64,000 nucleotides of DNA from Myxococcales bacterium (GTDB taxonomy: Bacteria > Myxococcota_A > Polyangia > Polyangiales > Houyiibacteriaceae). Below, one piece after another: positions 23,711-31,859 of this stretch. Within the stretch, counting starts at the first letter, position 1, and every line of letters starts with the position of its first letter. The notes beneath the pieces are model-generated. The model worked only from the letters and a program-made list of their open reading frames with translations, did not search any database and was not told the origin of the DNA. The position numbers and the translations under genes were made by a program. The stretch spans positions 44,699-108,698 of the forward strand of contig JAOTYL010000015.1 of NCBI GenBank assembly GCA_029861865.1, written 5' to 3'.

Positions 23711-23935
23711 ATGGCATCGCGCACGACGGTGGTGTTGACCGAAGAGGATGAGCGGGCGCTGCGGGAGGCGAGCCGTCGGGAGGGTGTCTCGCAGTCCGAG
23801 CTGATTCGCCGGGGGATTCGCATGGTGACGGCGGCGCATCGGAGGCGCGGGGGGCCGTCTGTCGGCTGGTTGAGCTTGAGCCGGGCGGAGCGGAAGGCGA
23901 TCGAGGCGGACGAGTACGGGGACTTCGACGGGTGA
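23711..23935 (+). CDS. Ribbon-helix-helix antitoxin of a second VapBC pair
   Basis: The 74-residue protein (MASRTTVVLTEEDERALREA, then SQSELIRRGIRMVTAAHRRR) has a ribbon-helix-helix N-terminus and a charged C-terminal tail. A second in-frame ATG at 23702 is close and cannot be excluded. Its stop overlaps the PIN toxin start by 4 bases. Confidence 0.8.
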   Translation: MASRTTVVLTEEDERALREASRREGVSQSELIRRGIRMVTAAHRRRGGPSVGWLSLSRAERKAIEADEYGDFDG

Positions 23936-24345
23936 GCACGGGGCCGCTCATCCTCGACACCGGTGGGTGGCTCTATGCGCTCGCCGGGGATGAGCCGTAC
24001 GCGACCGCCCTCAAGGATGCGCGGCCTGCGATCGTGCCGGGGCTCGTGCTTGCCGAAGTGGATTGGCACCTCCGGAAGCGCCGCGCGGACATGGGGCGGC
24101 TACTGAAAGAACTCACACAGGGCGCCTACGCGTATGAACCGGTCACCTTAGACGATGTGGCGCGTGCGGCGCAGGTCGACAAGAAGTTCACCGACCTCGA
24201 GCTCGGAATCGTCGATGCTTCGATTGTGGCGCTGGCGGAGCGGCTCGACCTGAGGCGCATTCTGACCATCGATGCTGACTTCTCGGCGCTTCGGATGGGT
24301 AGGCGCTGGAATAGGGCGTTCGAGCTCGCCGTGCCGCTTGGGTAA
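23932..24345 (+). CDS. PIN-domain toxin (VapC-like)
   Basis: The 137-residue protein starts at GTG 23932 with GTGA overlap to the antitoxin stop. PIN acidic motifs are visible: LILDTGGWLYAL, GLVLAEVDW, ELGIVDASIVAL and LTIDADFSAL. It is distant from the VapC at 21973, so the two modules are not a recent duplication. Confidence 0.85.
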   Translation: MSTGPLILDTGGWLYALAGDEPYATALKDARPAIVPGLVLAEVDWHLRKRRADMGRLLKELTQGAYAYEPVTLDDVARAAQVDKKFTDLELGIVDASIVALAERLDLRRILTIDADFSALRMGRRWNRAFELAVPLG

Positions 24346-24368
24346 TGACGGCGCGGACGTGGAAGAGC

Positions 24369-25412
24369 TCAGGCCGTGATGATGACTTTGCCCTTCGACT
24401 GCTTTTCGCCGATACGGCGGAGCGCTTCGGCAGCTTCGCTGAGCGGGTAGCAACGATCGATGACGGGTACGACCTTCCCTGCCTCGAAGAGCTCGGTCAT
24501 GAGAGTCAGGTCGTCCCTTCTCGATTCGGCCATCAGGAAGGCGACTCGCCGGTTCCCGGTCCTCGAGATCAACGGCCCAAGGAACAGGGATTGCCACATC
24601 GCCGTGCCGGACCCTCCGGCCATGAGGTAGATGCCGTTGGGGGTCAACGAACGCCTGCTGTCGAAGACGGTGCGGGTTGCGGCCAGGTCGAGAATGACGT
24701 CGTAGCGCTTCCCGTTCTGCGTGAAGTCTTCTTGGGTGTAATCGATGACGTGGTCGGCACCGATCGAACGGACCATCTCCAACTTGTGGCCGCCGTCGAT
24801 GCCGGTGACCTCGGCCCCGTAGAACTTGGCAAGTTGCACGGCAAACGTGCCGGCACCGCCGCCCGCGCCGTTGATGAGGACCGTCTGCTCGGGCTGAACC
24901 TGCCCCTTGTCGCGAATCGCTTGCACGGCGATGAACGTCGCTTGCGGTATGGCCGCCGCTTGCTCGAACGTCATGCTGGCCGGCTTCGGCACCAAACAAG
25001 CCTTCTCCGGCACACAGACGTACTCGGCAAAGGCGCCGAGCCCGACCACGGAAATGTCCCCGAAGACGTCATCACCCGGCTGAAACTGGGTCACGTTCTT
25101 GCCCACCGCTTCCACCCGCCCCGCAAGGTCGGTCCCGAGAATTTTGTACTTCGGTCCAAAGAGGCCGCCCTTGCGCGCCGGCGCGCCGCTGTCGTTCGAC
25201 GAGAATGGGTCGTGACGCGACTTCGCGCCAAACATCCTGGCGAGCACGGTGATGTAGAGCGGGTCGGCCGTGAGGATTTCCCAGTCGCCCAAGTTGACGG
25301 ATGCGGCATGGACGCGGATCAACACCTCATCGTCTCGAGGCGTCGGCTTTTGGACCTCCTCGACTTTCAGAACGTCGGGCGGCCCGTATTCGTGGCGGAC
25401 GAGTGCCTTCAT
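24369..25412 (-). CDS. Medium-chain NAD(P)-dependent alcohol dehydrogenase (quinone-oxidoreductase-like)
   Basis: The 347-residue protein from the ATG at 25412 has the zinc-free quinone-oxidoreductase pattern: LIRVHAASVNLGDWEIL, GTDLAGRVEAVGKNV, GDDVFGDISVVGLGAFAEYV and the NADP loop GAGGGAGTFAVQLAK. It probably reduces an enone or quinone, and its substrate is unknown. Earlier in-frame codons extend it by 81 residues without conservation. Confidence 0.9.
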   Translation of the reverse strand: MKALVRHEYGPPDVLKVEEVQKPTPRDDEVLIRVHAASVNLGDWEILTADPLYITVLARMFGAKSRHDPFSSNDSGAPARKGGLFGPKYKILGTDLAGRVEAVGKNVTQFQPGDDVFGDISVVGLGAFAEYVCVPEKACLVPKPASMTFEQAAAIPQATFIAVQAIRDKGQVQPEQTVLINGAGGGAGTFAVQLAKFYGAEVTGIDGGHKLEMVRSIGADHVIDYTQEDFTQNGKRYDVILDLAATRTVFDSRRSLTPNGIYLMAGGSGTAMWQSLFLGPLISRTGNRRVAFLMAESRRDDLTLMTELFEAGKVVPVIDRCYPLSEAAEALRRIGEKQSKGKVIITA

Positions 25413-25520
25413 CGTGGGACCGTATTCGCTAGCTGAGTACCACGCCATCTTCACGTCGAAAGAGGCGCTGGGACCGCGAAGTACTGGTTGGAGCCGGTGG
25501 GCGTGGCATACTCTAGGGGC

Positions 25521-25613
25521 ATGACGGTCCCCGAGCTTCGGCGTGCGACGAGGCTCGTCGAACAGCATCAGGACTACATTTTGGAGCGCTGGTATGAGTA
25601 CTTCGGCACCTGA
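25521..25613 (+). CDS. Short DUF4160-like peptide or truncated gene
   Basis: A 30-residue frame reads MTVPELRRATRLVEQHQDYI followed by LERWYEYFGT. This resembles the C-terminal helix of DUF4160 proteins, which often pair with DUF2442. It overlaps the DUF2442 start at 25594 by 20 bases. It may be the end of a truncated partner rather than a full gene. Confidence 0.4.
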   Translation: MTVPELRRATRLVEQHQDYILERWYEYFGT

Positions 25614-25845
25614 AAACCCCTTGGCCATCTCGGTCGAGTTTGCCGAGGGCGTCATGCGAGTCGCGCTTCAGGATGGGAGAGCGCTCGAGGTGCCACTCGG
25701 TTGGTTTCCCCGACTCCAGGAAGCCACACCGGAGGAGCGCGAAGATCTTCGCTTGATCGGTGGCGGGGTCGGCATCCATTGGCCGCAACTCGACGAAGAC
25801 CTTTCGGTCCGCGCGCTGCTTTATCGGGCCGAAAGCGCCGCGTAG
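25594..25845 (+). CDS. DUF2442 family protein
   Basis: The 83-residue protein from the ATG at 25594 has the DUF2442 core: GVMRVALQDGRALEVPLGWF, IGGGVGIHWPQLDEDLSV and a C-terminal ALLYR. The family commonly accompanies DUF4160 in pairs of toxin-antitoxin type, although its activity is unproven. Here the partner is only a 30-codon frame upstream. Confidence 0.75.
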   Translation: MSTSAPENPLAISVEFAEGVMRVALQDGRALEVPLGWFPRLQEATPEEREDLRLIGGGVGIHWPQLDEDLSVRALLYRAESAA

Positions 25846-25866
25846 CGACGCTGGACGAAGGCGACC

Positions 25867-26553
25867 CTACTTCTTCTTGGGCTGCGCCCCGGAGCTGACA
25901 TGCGGAGCAAGCTGGTTCCATTCGTCCGATGCGACGCAGTACAAGCAGAAGTCGCCGTGGTCGTAGATCGAACAGTCCATCGGGCCGCGCTCGTCCTTGT
26001 GCACGTAGGCTCCAACGAAGGGGGTCTTGGTCGGCCTCACCGGTCGGGTGAGCACCCAGATAAGGCCATCGGCGCCGTTTTTGCCCATGAGCAGGCTGTC
26101 GCGCTCCCACTCGTTTTGTTCCAGCAGGTCGACGCCAAAGAGTTTTAGAACGCTCAGCAAGGGATGGATGGTGCGCTGGAAACGCTCCGGCTTCTCGCCC
26201 GGCATCATCATCGGGCCCGAGCCCATGCCGACGTACTTCGTCACGCCGGCAGCCTTCATGGCGTTCCAAACGTGCGGGAGGTTGTGGGTCTTCGGACGCG
26301 TCTTTCGGTCGTCCCCGAGCGCCGAGATCACGCCGTCGCAACCGGTGAACGCCTCTTTCAGCTTGTCCTCTTCGTGCAGCTCCGCCTCGACCACCGTCGT
26401 CGTCGGCTTCACGTCTCTGAACTTGTGCGGCGACCGCGTGACCACCACCGCCTCGACACCGATCTCCTCGGCCCGGGCGAGGATCCCTCTGCCGTAGGCT
26501 CCACTGGCGCCGATGATCGCGACCCTGGCGGGCTTTGCAACGTCGGTGTTCAT
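25867..26553 (-). CDS. NAD(P)-binding protein, NmrA-like (atypical SDR)
   Basis: The 228-residue protein from the ATG at 26553 has the Rossmann loop IIGASGAYGRGILARAEE and segments AFTGCDGVISALG and KYVGMGSGPMMMPG. It lacks the Tyr-Lys catalytic pair, so it fits NmrA-like redox-sensor or isomerase-type SDRs. Its start overlaps the stop of a small upstream frame (ATGA), so translation may be coupled. Confidence 0.8.
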   Translation of the reverse strand: MNTDVAKPARVAIIGASGAYGRGILARAEEIGVEAVVVTRSPHKFRDVKPTTTVVEAELHEEDKLKEAFTGCDGVISALGDDRKTRPKTHNLPHVWNAMKAAGVTKYVGMGSGPMMMPGEKPERFQRTIHPLLSVLKLFGVDLLEQNEWERDSLLMGKNGADGLIWVLTRPVRPTKTPFVGAYVHKDERGPMDCSIYDHGDFCLYCVASDEWNQLAPHVSSGAQPKKK

Positions 26554-26720
26554 GAGGCTTGAGCTCGTGCATAGCTCTCCCATTGCTGGAGGTCGATGCC
26601 TTTGAACACGAGCCAAATACCAAAAACGAGCTCAAACAACGCGCCCACGGATCGACGTCTGCGCCGCCAGTCGGACCACCGAGGTAGAGGCGAAGAGGGT
26701 TTCGCGCGCCCGTGAACCAC
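26550..26720 (-). CDS. Small membrane protein coupled to the NmrA-like gene
   Basis: From a GTG at 26720 the frame reads a basic segment and then GALFELVFGIWLVFKGIDLQ, one membrane segment, ending with ARAQAS and TGA overlapping the next ATG. The overlap supports a real coding frame of 56 residues. It may instead be the end of a longer membrane protein. A TTG at 26765 is an alternative start but lies beside the MarR operator. Confidence 0.4.
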   Translation of the reverse strand: MVHGRAKPSSPLPRWSDWRRRRRSVGALFELVFGIWLVFKGIDLQQWESYARAQAS

Positions 26721-26748
26721 CTCGACCGCATCCTCGAACTGCGGCCCC

Positions 26749-26780
26749 TTGACAGCACTACCCAAGCGTGTATATACACG
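26749..26780 (+). promoter_or_regulatory. marR promoter with operator
   Basis: A -35 box TTGACA (26749-26754) and -10 box TATATA (26771-26776), 16 bases apart, precede the marR gene. The 14-base palindrome CGTGTATATACACG (26767-26780) covers the -10 box. The identical palindrome lies upstream of the SDR at 27288, so MarR probably represses both. Confidence 0.75.
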
Positions 26781-26811
26781 TATAGGCGATCTGACGCTTC
26801 GGAGAAATCTC

Positions 26812-27243
26812 ATGCCATCCCACCTCGATCCTCTGGACTGCGCCTGTTTCAACACCCGCAAAGTCGCGCGGTTGCTCGGACAGTTCTACGACCGGGCGCT
26901 CGAGCCGTGCGGGCTCAAGAACACACAGTTCTCGGCGCTTGCGGTCGCCAAGCGCTGTGGGGCGATTTCGATCAGCGAGCTCTCACGCGCCATGGACATC
27001 GAGCGGACGACGCTGACGCGGAACCTTAAGGTTCTGGAGCGGGATGGGTTGGTCAAGCTCGGCGCCGGAGTCGACGCGCGATCGAAGACCGTGGTCGTGA
27101 CCGGGAAAGGGAGACGGCGGCTTCAGGCGGCGTTGCCGTTGTGGGCCGCCGCTCAGGAGCATGTCTTGCAGGTCTTTGGTGGTAAACGGTGGAAGTCTCT
27201 GCGCACCGAGTTGGACGCGATGGGGGCAAGCTTCCGCGCGTGA
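26812..27243 (+). CDS. MarR family transcriptional regulator
   Basis: The 143-residue winged-helix protein from the ATG at 26812 has the recognition region ISISELSRAMDIERTTLTRN and the wing VDARSKTVVVTGKGRRRLQ. It starts MPSHLDPLDCACFNTRKVAR, whose Cys pair could sense oxidants. It sits next to the SDR it probably controls. Confidence 0.9.
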   Translation: MPSHLDPLDCACFNTRKVARLLGQFYDRALEPCGLKNTQFSALAVAKRCGAISISELSRAMDIERTTLTRNLKVLERDGLVKLGAGVDARSKTVVVTGKGRRRLQAALPLWAAAQEHVLQVFGGKRWKSLRTELDAMGASFRA

Positions 27244-27260
27244 GTTTTTTTGAGACTATG

Positions 27261-27274
27261 CGTGTATATACACG
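27261..27274 (+). promoter_or_regulatory. Second MarR operator, upstream of the SDR gene
   Basis: CGTGTATATACACG is identical in all 14 bases to the operator at 26767-26780. It lies 13 bases upstream of the SDR ATG, directly before its AAAGGAG ribosome site. Confidence 0.75.
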
Positions 27275-27287
27275 AAAGGAGCACATC

Positions 27288-28139
27288 ATGAGTAAGAAAC
27301 GATTCCAGAATCAAGTCGTCGTGGTCACCGGGGCGTCGAGCGGCATCGGGCGGGCGGCTGCGCTCGCGTTTGCGCGGGAAGGCGCCACGACCGTACTCCT
27401 GTCGCGGTCGCGCGAGAAGCTCGAGAAGGTAGCCGAGGAGATCGGGGCGTTTTCGGAGGGCGTGTTCGTGGCACCGGCCGACGTGTCATCAAAGCAAGAG
27501 GTCGACGCGGCCATTGCGAACGTGCTCGCCAAGTTTGGCCGAATCGACGTCCTGTTCAACAACGCCGGCAAGTCGGAGGTCGGGCCGACGGACGCGCCCT
27601 GGTTCATCGAGGGTGTTCAAGAGATGTTCGACGTCGACTTCCTCGGGACGGTCCGCGTGACGCAGGCCGTTCTTCCCGCCATGCGCCGTCAGAGAGCCGG
27701 ACGGATTCTAAATATGTCCTCCGTCGTCGGGCGCAAGGCGTTTGCGCGCTTTGGAGGTTACTCGAGCATCATGCATGCGATCGTCGGATACACCGACGCC
27801 CTACGTCAGGAACTGAAGGGCACCGGCATCGAGGTTTCGATCATTCATCCCGCATTGACGCAGACCCCCTTGCTCGCCAGCGTTCGACCGGAAGACATGC
27901 CCCCGCCATTTCGGCGCCTATCGCCGATCCCAGCAGGCCAAGTGGCCGAGGCTGCGCTCAAAGGGCTCTCGAAGAATAGGCCCCGCATCGTGGTCCCCTG
28001 GCAGCCCAAGCTCTTGATGCTGGCGCAGGCCATCTCCCCCCGTCTCGGCGACCTCGTCGTCACGCTTCTTCAGACGCGGATGTTCAGCTGGGTCTTTCGG
28101 ACGTTTCGGGGGAGGACGTATCAGCACAGCAGCTCTTAG
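27288..28139 (+). CDS. Short-chain dehydrogenase/reductase
   Basis: The 283-residue SDR from the ATG at 27288 has TGASSGIGRAAALAF, a NNAG motif, Ser in MSSVVGRKAFARFGG and a C-terminal membrane-like segment. In the position of the catalytic YxxxK the sequence reads GYSSIMHAIVG; this lacks the usual Lys and may be altered. A MarR operator lies just upstream, so the gene is probably induced by the MarR ligand. Confidence 0.8.
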   Translation: MSKKRFQNQVVVVTGASSGIGRAAALAFAREGATTVLLSRSREKLEKVAEEIGAFSEGVFVAPADVSSKQEVDAAIANVLAKFGRIDVLFNNAGKSEVGPTDAPWFIEGVQEMFDVDFLGTVRVTQAVLPAMRRQRAGRILNMSSVVGRKAFARFGGYSSIMHAIVGYTDALRQELKGTGIEVSIIHPALTQTPLLASVRPEDMPPPFRRLSPIPAGQVAEAALKGLSKNRPRIVVPWQPKLLMLAQAISPRLGDLVVTLLQTRMFSWVFRTFRGRTYQHSSS

Positions 28140-28162
28140 TGGTTGGCCCAATCGAAGAAGCA

Positions 28163-29018
28163 CTAGGGCATCGTGCAATCGCTGAATATCGCACCGAGAC
28201 TGATGTCGCACGCCAGCGTGGCGATGCAGAGTACGAAGCCGTCACAGTTGGTTTCGTTGCCAAAACAAACTTCCGATGTGCGCGATGCGCGCGCGGCGCA
28301 CGCAAGCGCGTCGGAACCATCCGCACCGAGGGCTGCCGCTTGATCGCGCACCGCGTCCGTCATGCAGGCTTCGATGTCTGCGTCTGGCAGGTCGGCGGGG
28401 GTACACGCGGATTGGCAATCGCATATGGCAGCGAATGCGTCGAGAAAGGCGTCGACCGCATCCTCGACAGTGGTCTCGGCGCACGGGGCGGCCGCTGAGA
28501 TCACATCTGGGTCCGGGTTAGGGCACGCATCTTCCGCGACCTGCCGTGCGTCATCGCATGTGTCGAGAGAAATCAGATCGCAGGCAACGACCGCCTCTAC
28601 GCAATCGATGGCGTCGAGATCGGCCTGGAGGAGGCAGTTGAATCGGTTGCGGGTCGTCTCGTCATCGGCCGCGACGTCATTGAAGCAGTCGACTTGTCGA
28701 TCGGAGAAGCGCAGGTTCTCGGCATTGGCAAGGCACTCATTCTCCGACGGAAACGCTAGGTAATCCGGACACTGGCAAATCGCGAGCCGGTAGCTCAGGC
28801 CGGATTCGACGACTTCCGCGATCGAGGCGAAGCCAAGCCCGCCAGTTCCGCCGGCCCCGCCCGATCCACCGGCGCCGCCCGCGCCACCGGTTCCCGCGCT
28901 GCCACCCATCCCCCCGGAGCCCAGCGGTCCCCCCCGCACCGTCGGCTCCATTTGAGCCTGGGCAGCCGAGGATGACGAAGGACACAGCCAAGCAGGCGAT
29001 CGGAAAGCTTCGAGCCAT
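28163..29018 (-). CDS. Cys-rich lipoprotein with apparent frameshift in a G7 tract
   Basis: The signal peptide with lipobox VILGC reads from the ATG at 29018 in one frame. The Gly-rich linker (GGMGGSAGTGGAGG) and the Cys-rich domain (CQCPDYLAFPSENEC, CNDVAADDE region and others) read in another. Removing one base of the G7 run on the coding strand (28929-28935) joins them into one lipoprotein, GADGAGG then PLGSGG. Phase variation or an assembly error would both explain this. No domain family was recognised. Confidence 0.55.
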
Positions 29019-29166
29019 GGAATTATCTCTTTCTCCTCTGCTGATACCAAAGATCCTGCGCTTCGGCGACTACCAAAACAGAGGGACGAGCCGCTACCGT
29101 ACCTTCAATCACTTCGGCGAACGATGGCACGGGGCGCGCTCTCTGGGCGAGCACCTCAGAACACTC

Positions 29167-30135
29167 TCAAGGAACGTCGCTTGGCAAGTCGATCTCCGGC
29201 ATTCTCTCCGCCATGAGCTCGGTGATCGCGTTGCGGGCTGCGACGCCAGCTTCGTCGTCGGCCGTGTCTTCGAACATCGCGATCACGCGGGCAGCTTTTT
29301 GTGAAGTGGTCAGTGTTCCGTCTTCGATGATGCGAAGGAGGCGGCCGCGGAGCTTGCGGAGCGCGACCAGGATTTGCTTCGTTCTCCAGCGTTCGAACAG
29401 CTCCTGACGAAGCTCGGCGGTGCCCTCGAGGAACCAGCGCTTTTCGACTCGGTACGGGTCTTCCCCGCGCCTCCTCATCATGGCGTCGGTGATGTCGAAG
29501 GCTAAGGTGGTGCCCTGACGGTAGCCGTCATCGAAGGTGACCGAGCCGTCCGTCTCGACGATCGCTTTGAATGCGTGGCCCCGGTAGCGGTGGGTTCCAT
29601 CCTGGTGCCGTTGCAAAGTCGGGGGTTCGCGAACGGATAGATAACGCTTGGTGCCGCCGCCTTCGAAATAGTTTCGTGGCTCGGCCTCGGCGGCGCCTAC
29701 TGCAGGGAGCCCGTTCGGGTCGGCTCCTGAAGCATCGGTTGGCGCGGGCTCTTCGAAAACGATGAACGCGCGTGCGACGCTCGTCGGGTCGAGCGTGAGT
29801 ATTGGATTAGCTTTCGAGGGCGTCGGCGAGGTCGCCCGGAGTTTCGGTGGCGCAGGTGGGAGTGCGGCAGTCCGGCGCGAACGCTGCGACGCTACTGAAG
29901 ATGCTGTGGGTGGTGTCTTCTTCGCAGCTGGCGGTTCTGCAACGGGCGACTCGAGTAGCGCAGGGCGTGGCGGTGGGGGCGCAGTGCCGAAGGTGACGTC
30001 GATCGCATTCGACTCCCAAGTCGCAGCGGTGCGCGAACCGACGCTCAGGGCCGAAAGCGCAACGACGTGCGCCGCGAGCGAAGCGACCAGGACCACAGTC
30101 CATCGTCCTGCTCGTTTTCGTCCAGCCGGGGACAC
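29167..30135 (-). CDS. Pro-rich membrane-anchored protein with a conserved C-terminal domain
   Basis: The 322-residue protein has one N-terminal membrane segment (VVLVASLAAHVVALSALSV), a Pro/Ala-rich linker like that of TonB, and a C-terminal domain with FDDGYRQGTTLAFDITDAMM and WFLEGTAELRQELFERWRTK. It resembles an energy- or envelope-coupling protein, but no TonB C-terminal domain is present. Its function is unknown. It is divergent from the L,D-transpeptidase gene. Confidence 0.6.
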   Translation of the reverse strand: MSPAGRKRAGRWTVVLVASLAAHVVALSALSVGSRTAATWESNAIDVTFGTAPPPPRPALLESPVAEPPAAKKTPPTASSVASQRSRRTAALPPAPPKLRATSPTPSKANPILTLDPTSVARAFIVFEEPAPTDASGADPNGLPAVGAAEAEPRNYFEGGGTKRYLSVREPPTLQRHQDGTHRYRGHAFKAIVETDGSVTFDDGYRQGTTLAFDITDAMMRRRGEDPYRVEKRWFLEGTAELRQELFERWRTKQILVALRKLRGRLLRIIEDGTLTTSQKAARVIAMFEDTADDEAGVAARNAITELMAERMPEIDLPSDVP

Positions 30136-30199
30136 GAAGCGCCTCTCAACAGGGGCACGCCAAAGTCCGGGTTATCCGCGCGGCCGAGCCTCCATTTGT

Positions 30200-30217
30200 A
30201 TACGGTATCGACCGTAT
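30200..30217. promoter_or_regulatory. Candidate operator in the divergent gap
   Basis: Perfect inverted arms ATACGGT and ACCGTAT are separated by ATCG in the 151-base gap between two divergent genes. The position fits a repressor or activator site for one or both. The regulator is not identified. Confidence 0.5.
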
Positions 30218-30286
30218 CATCGACGGGAACTCAGGCAAGTCGGAGGGTTCTCGTCCTCGACGTTGCGCGTCGGCTACACTCCGGAA

Positions 30287-31072
30287 ATGCCGATTGGGCT
30301 GCGGTATGGTTGGCTCTTGCTTCTCGTGGCCTGCGCATTCAACGGCTGTCGCGGCGAAGCGCCGCCGGCCACCGCATCGCAGCCAGCTGCCGAGGCAAAC
30401 ACGCCGATCGACCCGCGAAAGACTCAACTCGTGACGGTGGTGTCGGAGGATTGGGATCGCTTTCGGGTGACGCTTCGACGGTACGAGCGGTTGTCGGGGC
30501 AGGCATGGAACCCGCTGGGGCCGGCGATCGACGCGGTGATCGGGCGTCACGGATACGGTTGGGGGCGCGGGGTTCATGGAGGTGGGCCGCCGGCCGGGCG
30601 GCCGGGACCGGTGAAACGCGAAGGCGACGGGCGCTCGCCTGCTGGGGTTTTTGAGATCGGGACAGTCTACGGGTACGAGACTGCGCGGCCGGGGGTGTCG
30701 TTGCCGTATGTGCAGGCGACGCCTGAGCTTCGATGCGTCGACGACCCGAAGTCGGTTCACTACAACCGCATCGTGTCGACCGCGAGCACGGCGCCCGATT
30801 GGCGGAGCGCGGAGCACATGCGCCGTCGAGACGATCTCTATTCAATTGCGATCGTCGTCGAGCACAACGCCGAACCCACAGAGCCGGGCGCGGGGAGCTG
30901 CATTTTCATTCACGTGTGGACGGGCCCGGACCGCGGCATGACAGGATGCACCGCGATGCCAGCCGACGCACTCGAAGCCTTCGCCCATTGGCTCAAGCCC
31001 AACGCGGCCGTCCTCGTCGCCCTCCCACGAAGTGAATACGACGCACTCCAGCATCGGTGGGAGCTTCCGTAA
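30287..31072 (+). CDS. L,D-transpeptidase (YkuD-like) lipoprotein
   Basis: The 261-residue protein starts at the ATG at 30287 with lipobox AFNGC. The YkuD domain ends in the catalytic FIHVWTGPDRGMTGCTAM, with its His and Cys. Segments such as GRSPAGVFEIG and VHYNRIV also fit the family. It would cross-link or modify peptidoglycan or attach envelope proteins. An upstream in-frame extension to 29762 overlaps the opposing gene and is rejected. Confidence 0.9.
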   Translation: MPIGLRYGWLLLLVACAFNGCRGEAPPATASQPAAEANTPIDPRKTQLVTVVSEDWDRFRVTLRRYERLSGQAWNPLGPAIDAVIGRHGYGWGRGVHGGGPPAGRPGPVKREGDGRSPAGVFEIGTVYGYETARPGVSLPYVQATPELRCVDDPKSVHYNRIVSTASTAPDWRSAEHMRRRDDLYSIAIVVEHNAEPTEPGAGSCIFIHVWTGPDRGMTGCTAMPADALEAFAHWLKPNAAVLVALPRSEYDALQHRWELP

Positions 31073-31085
31073 ACCGCAGACCGCG

Positions 31086-31850
31086 TTACCGCCCTACTCC
31101 GTGCACCCAAATCCAGCCTTCGCGTTTTGCGAGCTCGAGGTCGTCTGGGGCCATGACGGTTCCTTGGAGGAAATCGCAGCCAGCGAGCGCGCAGAGGACG
31201 GCGTCGAGGACGTGGTCGCTTTGGATCATCGCTTCGGCCACTTCGTCGCCGAGCGTTATCTCTTCAGCGACGGCGGCGACAAGACGTTCACGAAGGGCCG
31301 TGACCTTGGATCCTGCGCCTTTGTAGCCGGAGTACGGGAGCTCGCGGCTCGCCAGGGTGCCTGCCGGGTAGACTTCGATCGCCGCTACGCCATGCACCCA
31401 GCCGGGCTCCCAGGCGAGGGGAATGGGAAGACGGCGCGCGTCACGCAGGCGGCCGACGAAGCCAAGCGCAGTGTGGGCCGTGCGCGCGATTCGGTCTGCG
31501 CCGACATCGAGCGGACGCTTGCCGAGCGCCTCGGCGACGACGTCGTCGGTCGTCCGACGGAACAACCGGTTGGCGTTGCCCCAGAGCTCCTCCCCAGCCG
31601 CATGATCAGCCAGGGCTTGCGACAGGGGCAGGGGCCAGCCAAGCGGGGCATCGACTGCGATGAGCGTCGTCGCGCTCATCCACTGCCCCACTTGTTCGTC
31701 GATCAACGGCCAGCTCTTGCCGACCGCGACCTCTTCGACCCGCGGACGGCCGCGCGTGAAGGTGCAGAGCGCGAGCCCCACATTGCGAGGCTGCGTGGCG
31801 CAGTCGACGCCAATGACCCGGATATCGGAAGGGCGTTGGAGCTCGAGCAC
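31086..31850 (-). CDS. DUF429 family protein
   Basis: The 254-residue protein opens IRVIGVDCATQPRNVGLAL and contains LIAVDAPLGWPLPLSQALAD and VEVYPAGTLASRELP-like signatures, typical of DUF429, an RNase H-like fold. Its function is unknown. It is 9 bases downstream of the poly-gamma-glutamate hydrolase gene and likely cotranscribed with it. Confidence 0.8.
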   Translation of the reverse strand: MLELQRPSDIRVIGVDCATQPRNVGLALCTFTRGRPRVEEVAVGKSWPLIDEQVGQWMSATTLIAVDAPLGWPLPLSQALADHAAGEELWGNANRLFRRTTDDVVAEALGKRPLDVGADRIARTAHTALGFVGRLRDARRLPIPLAWEPGWVHGVAAIEVYPAGTLASRELPYSGYKGAGSKVTALRERLVAAVAEEITLGDEVAEAMIQSDHVLDAVLCALAGCDFLQGTVMAPDDLELAKREGWIWVHGVGR

Positions 31851-31859
31851 GCGCGCAAC

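Noticed and set aside
29762..30286. Upstream extension of the L,D-transpeptidase frame
   Set aside because: The extension overlaps the opposing Pro-rich gene and has no conserved residues; the lipobox start at 30287 is convincing.
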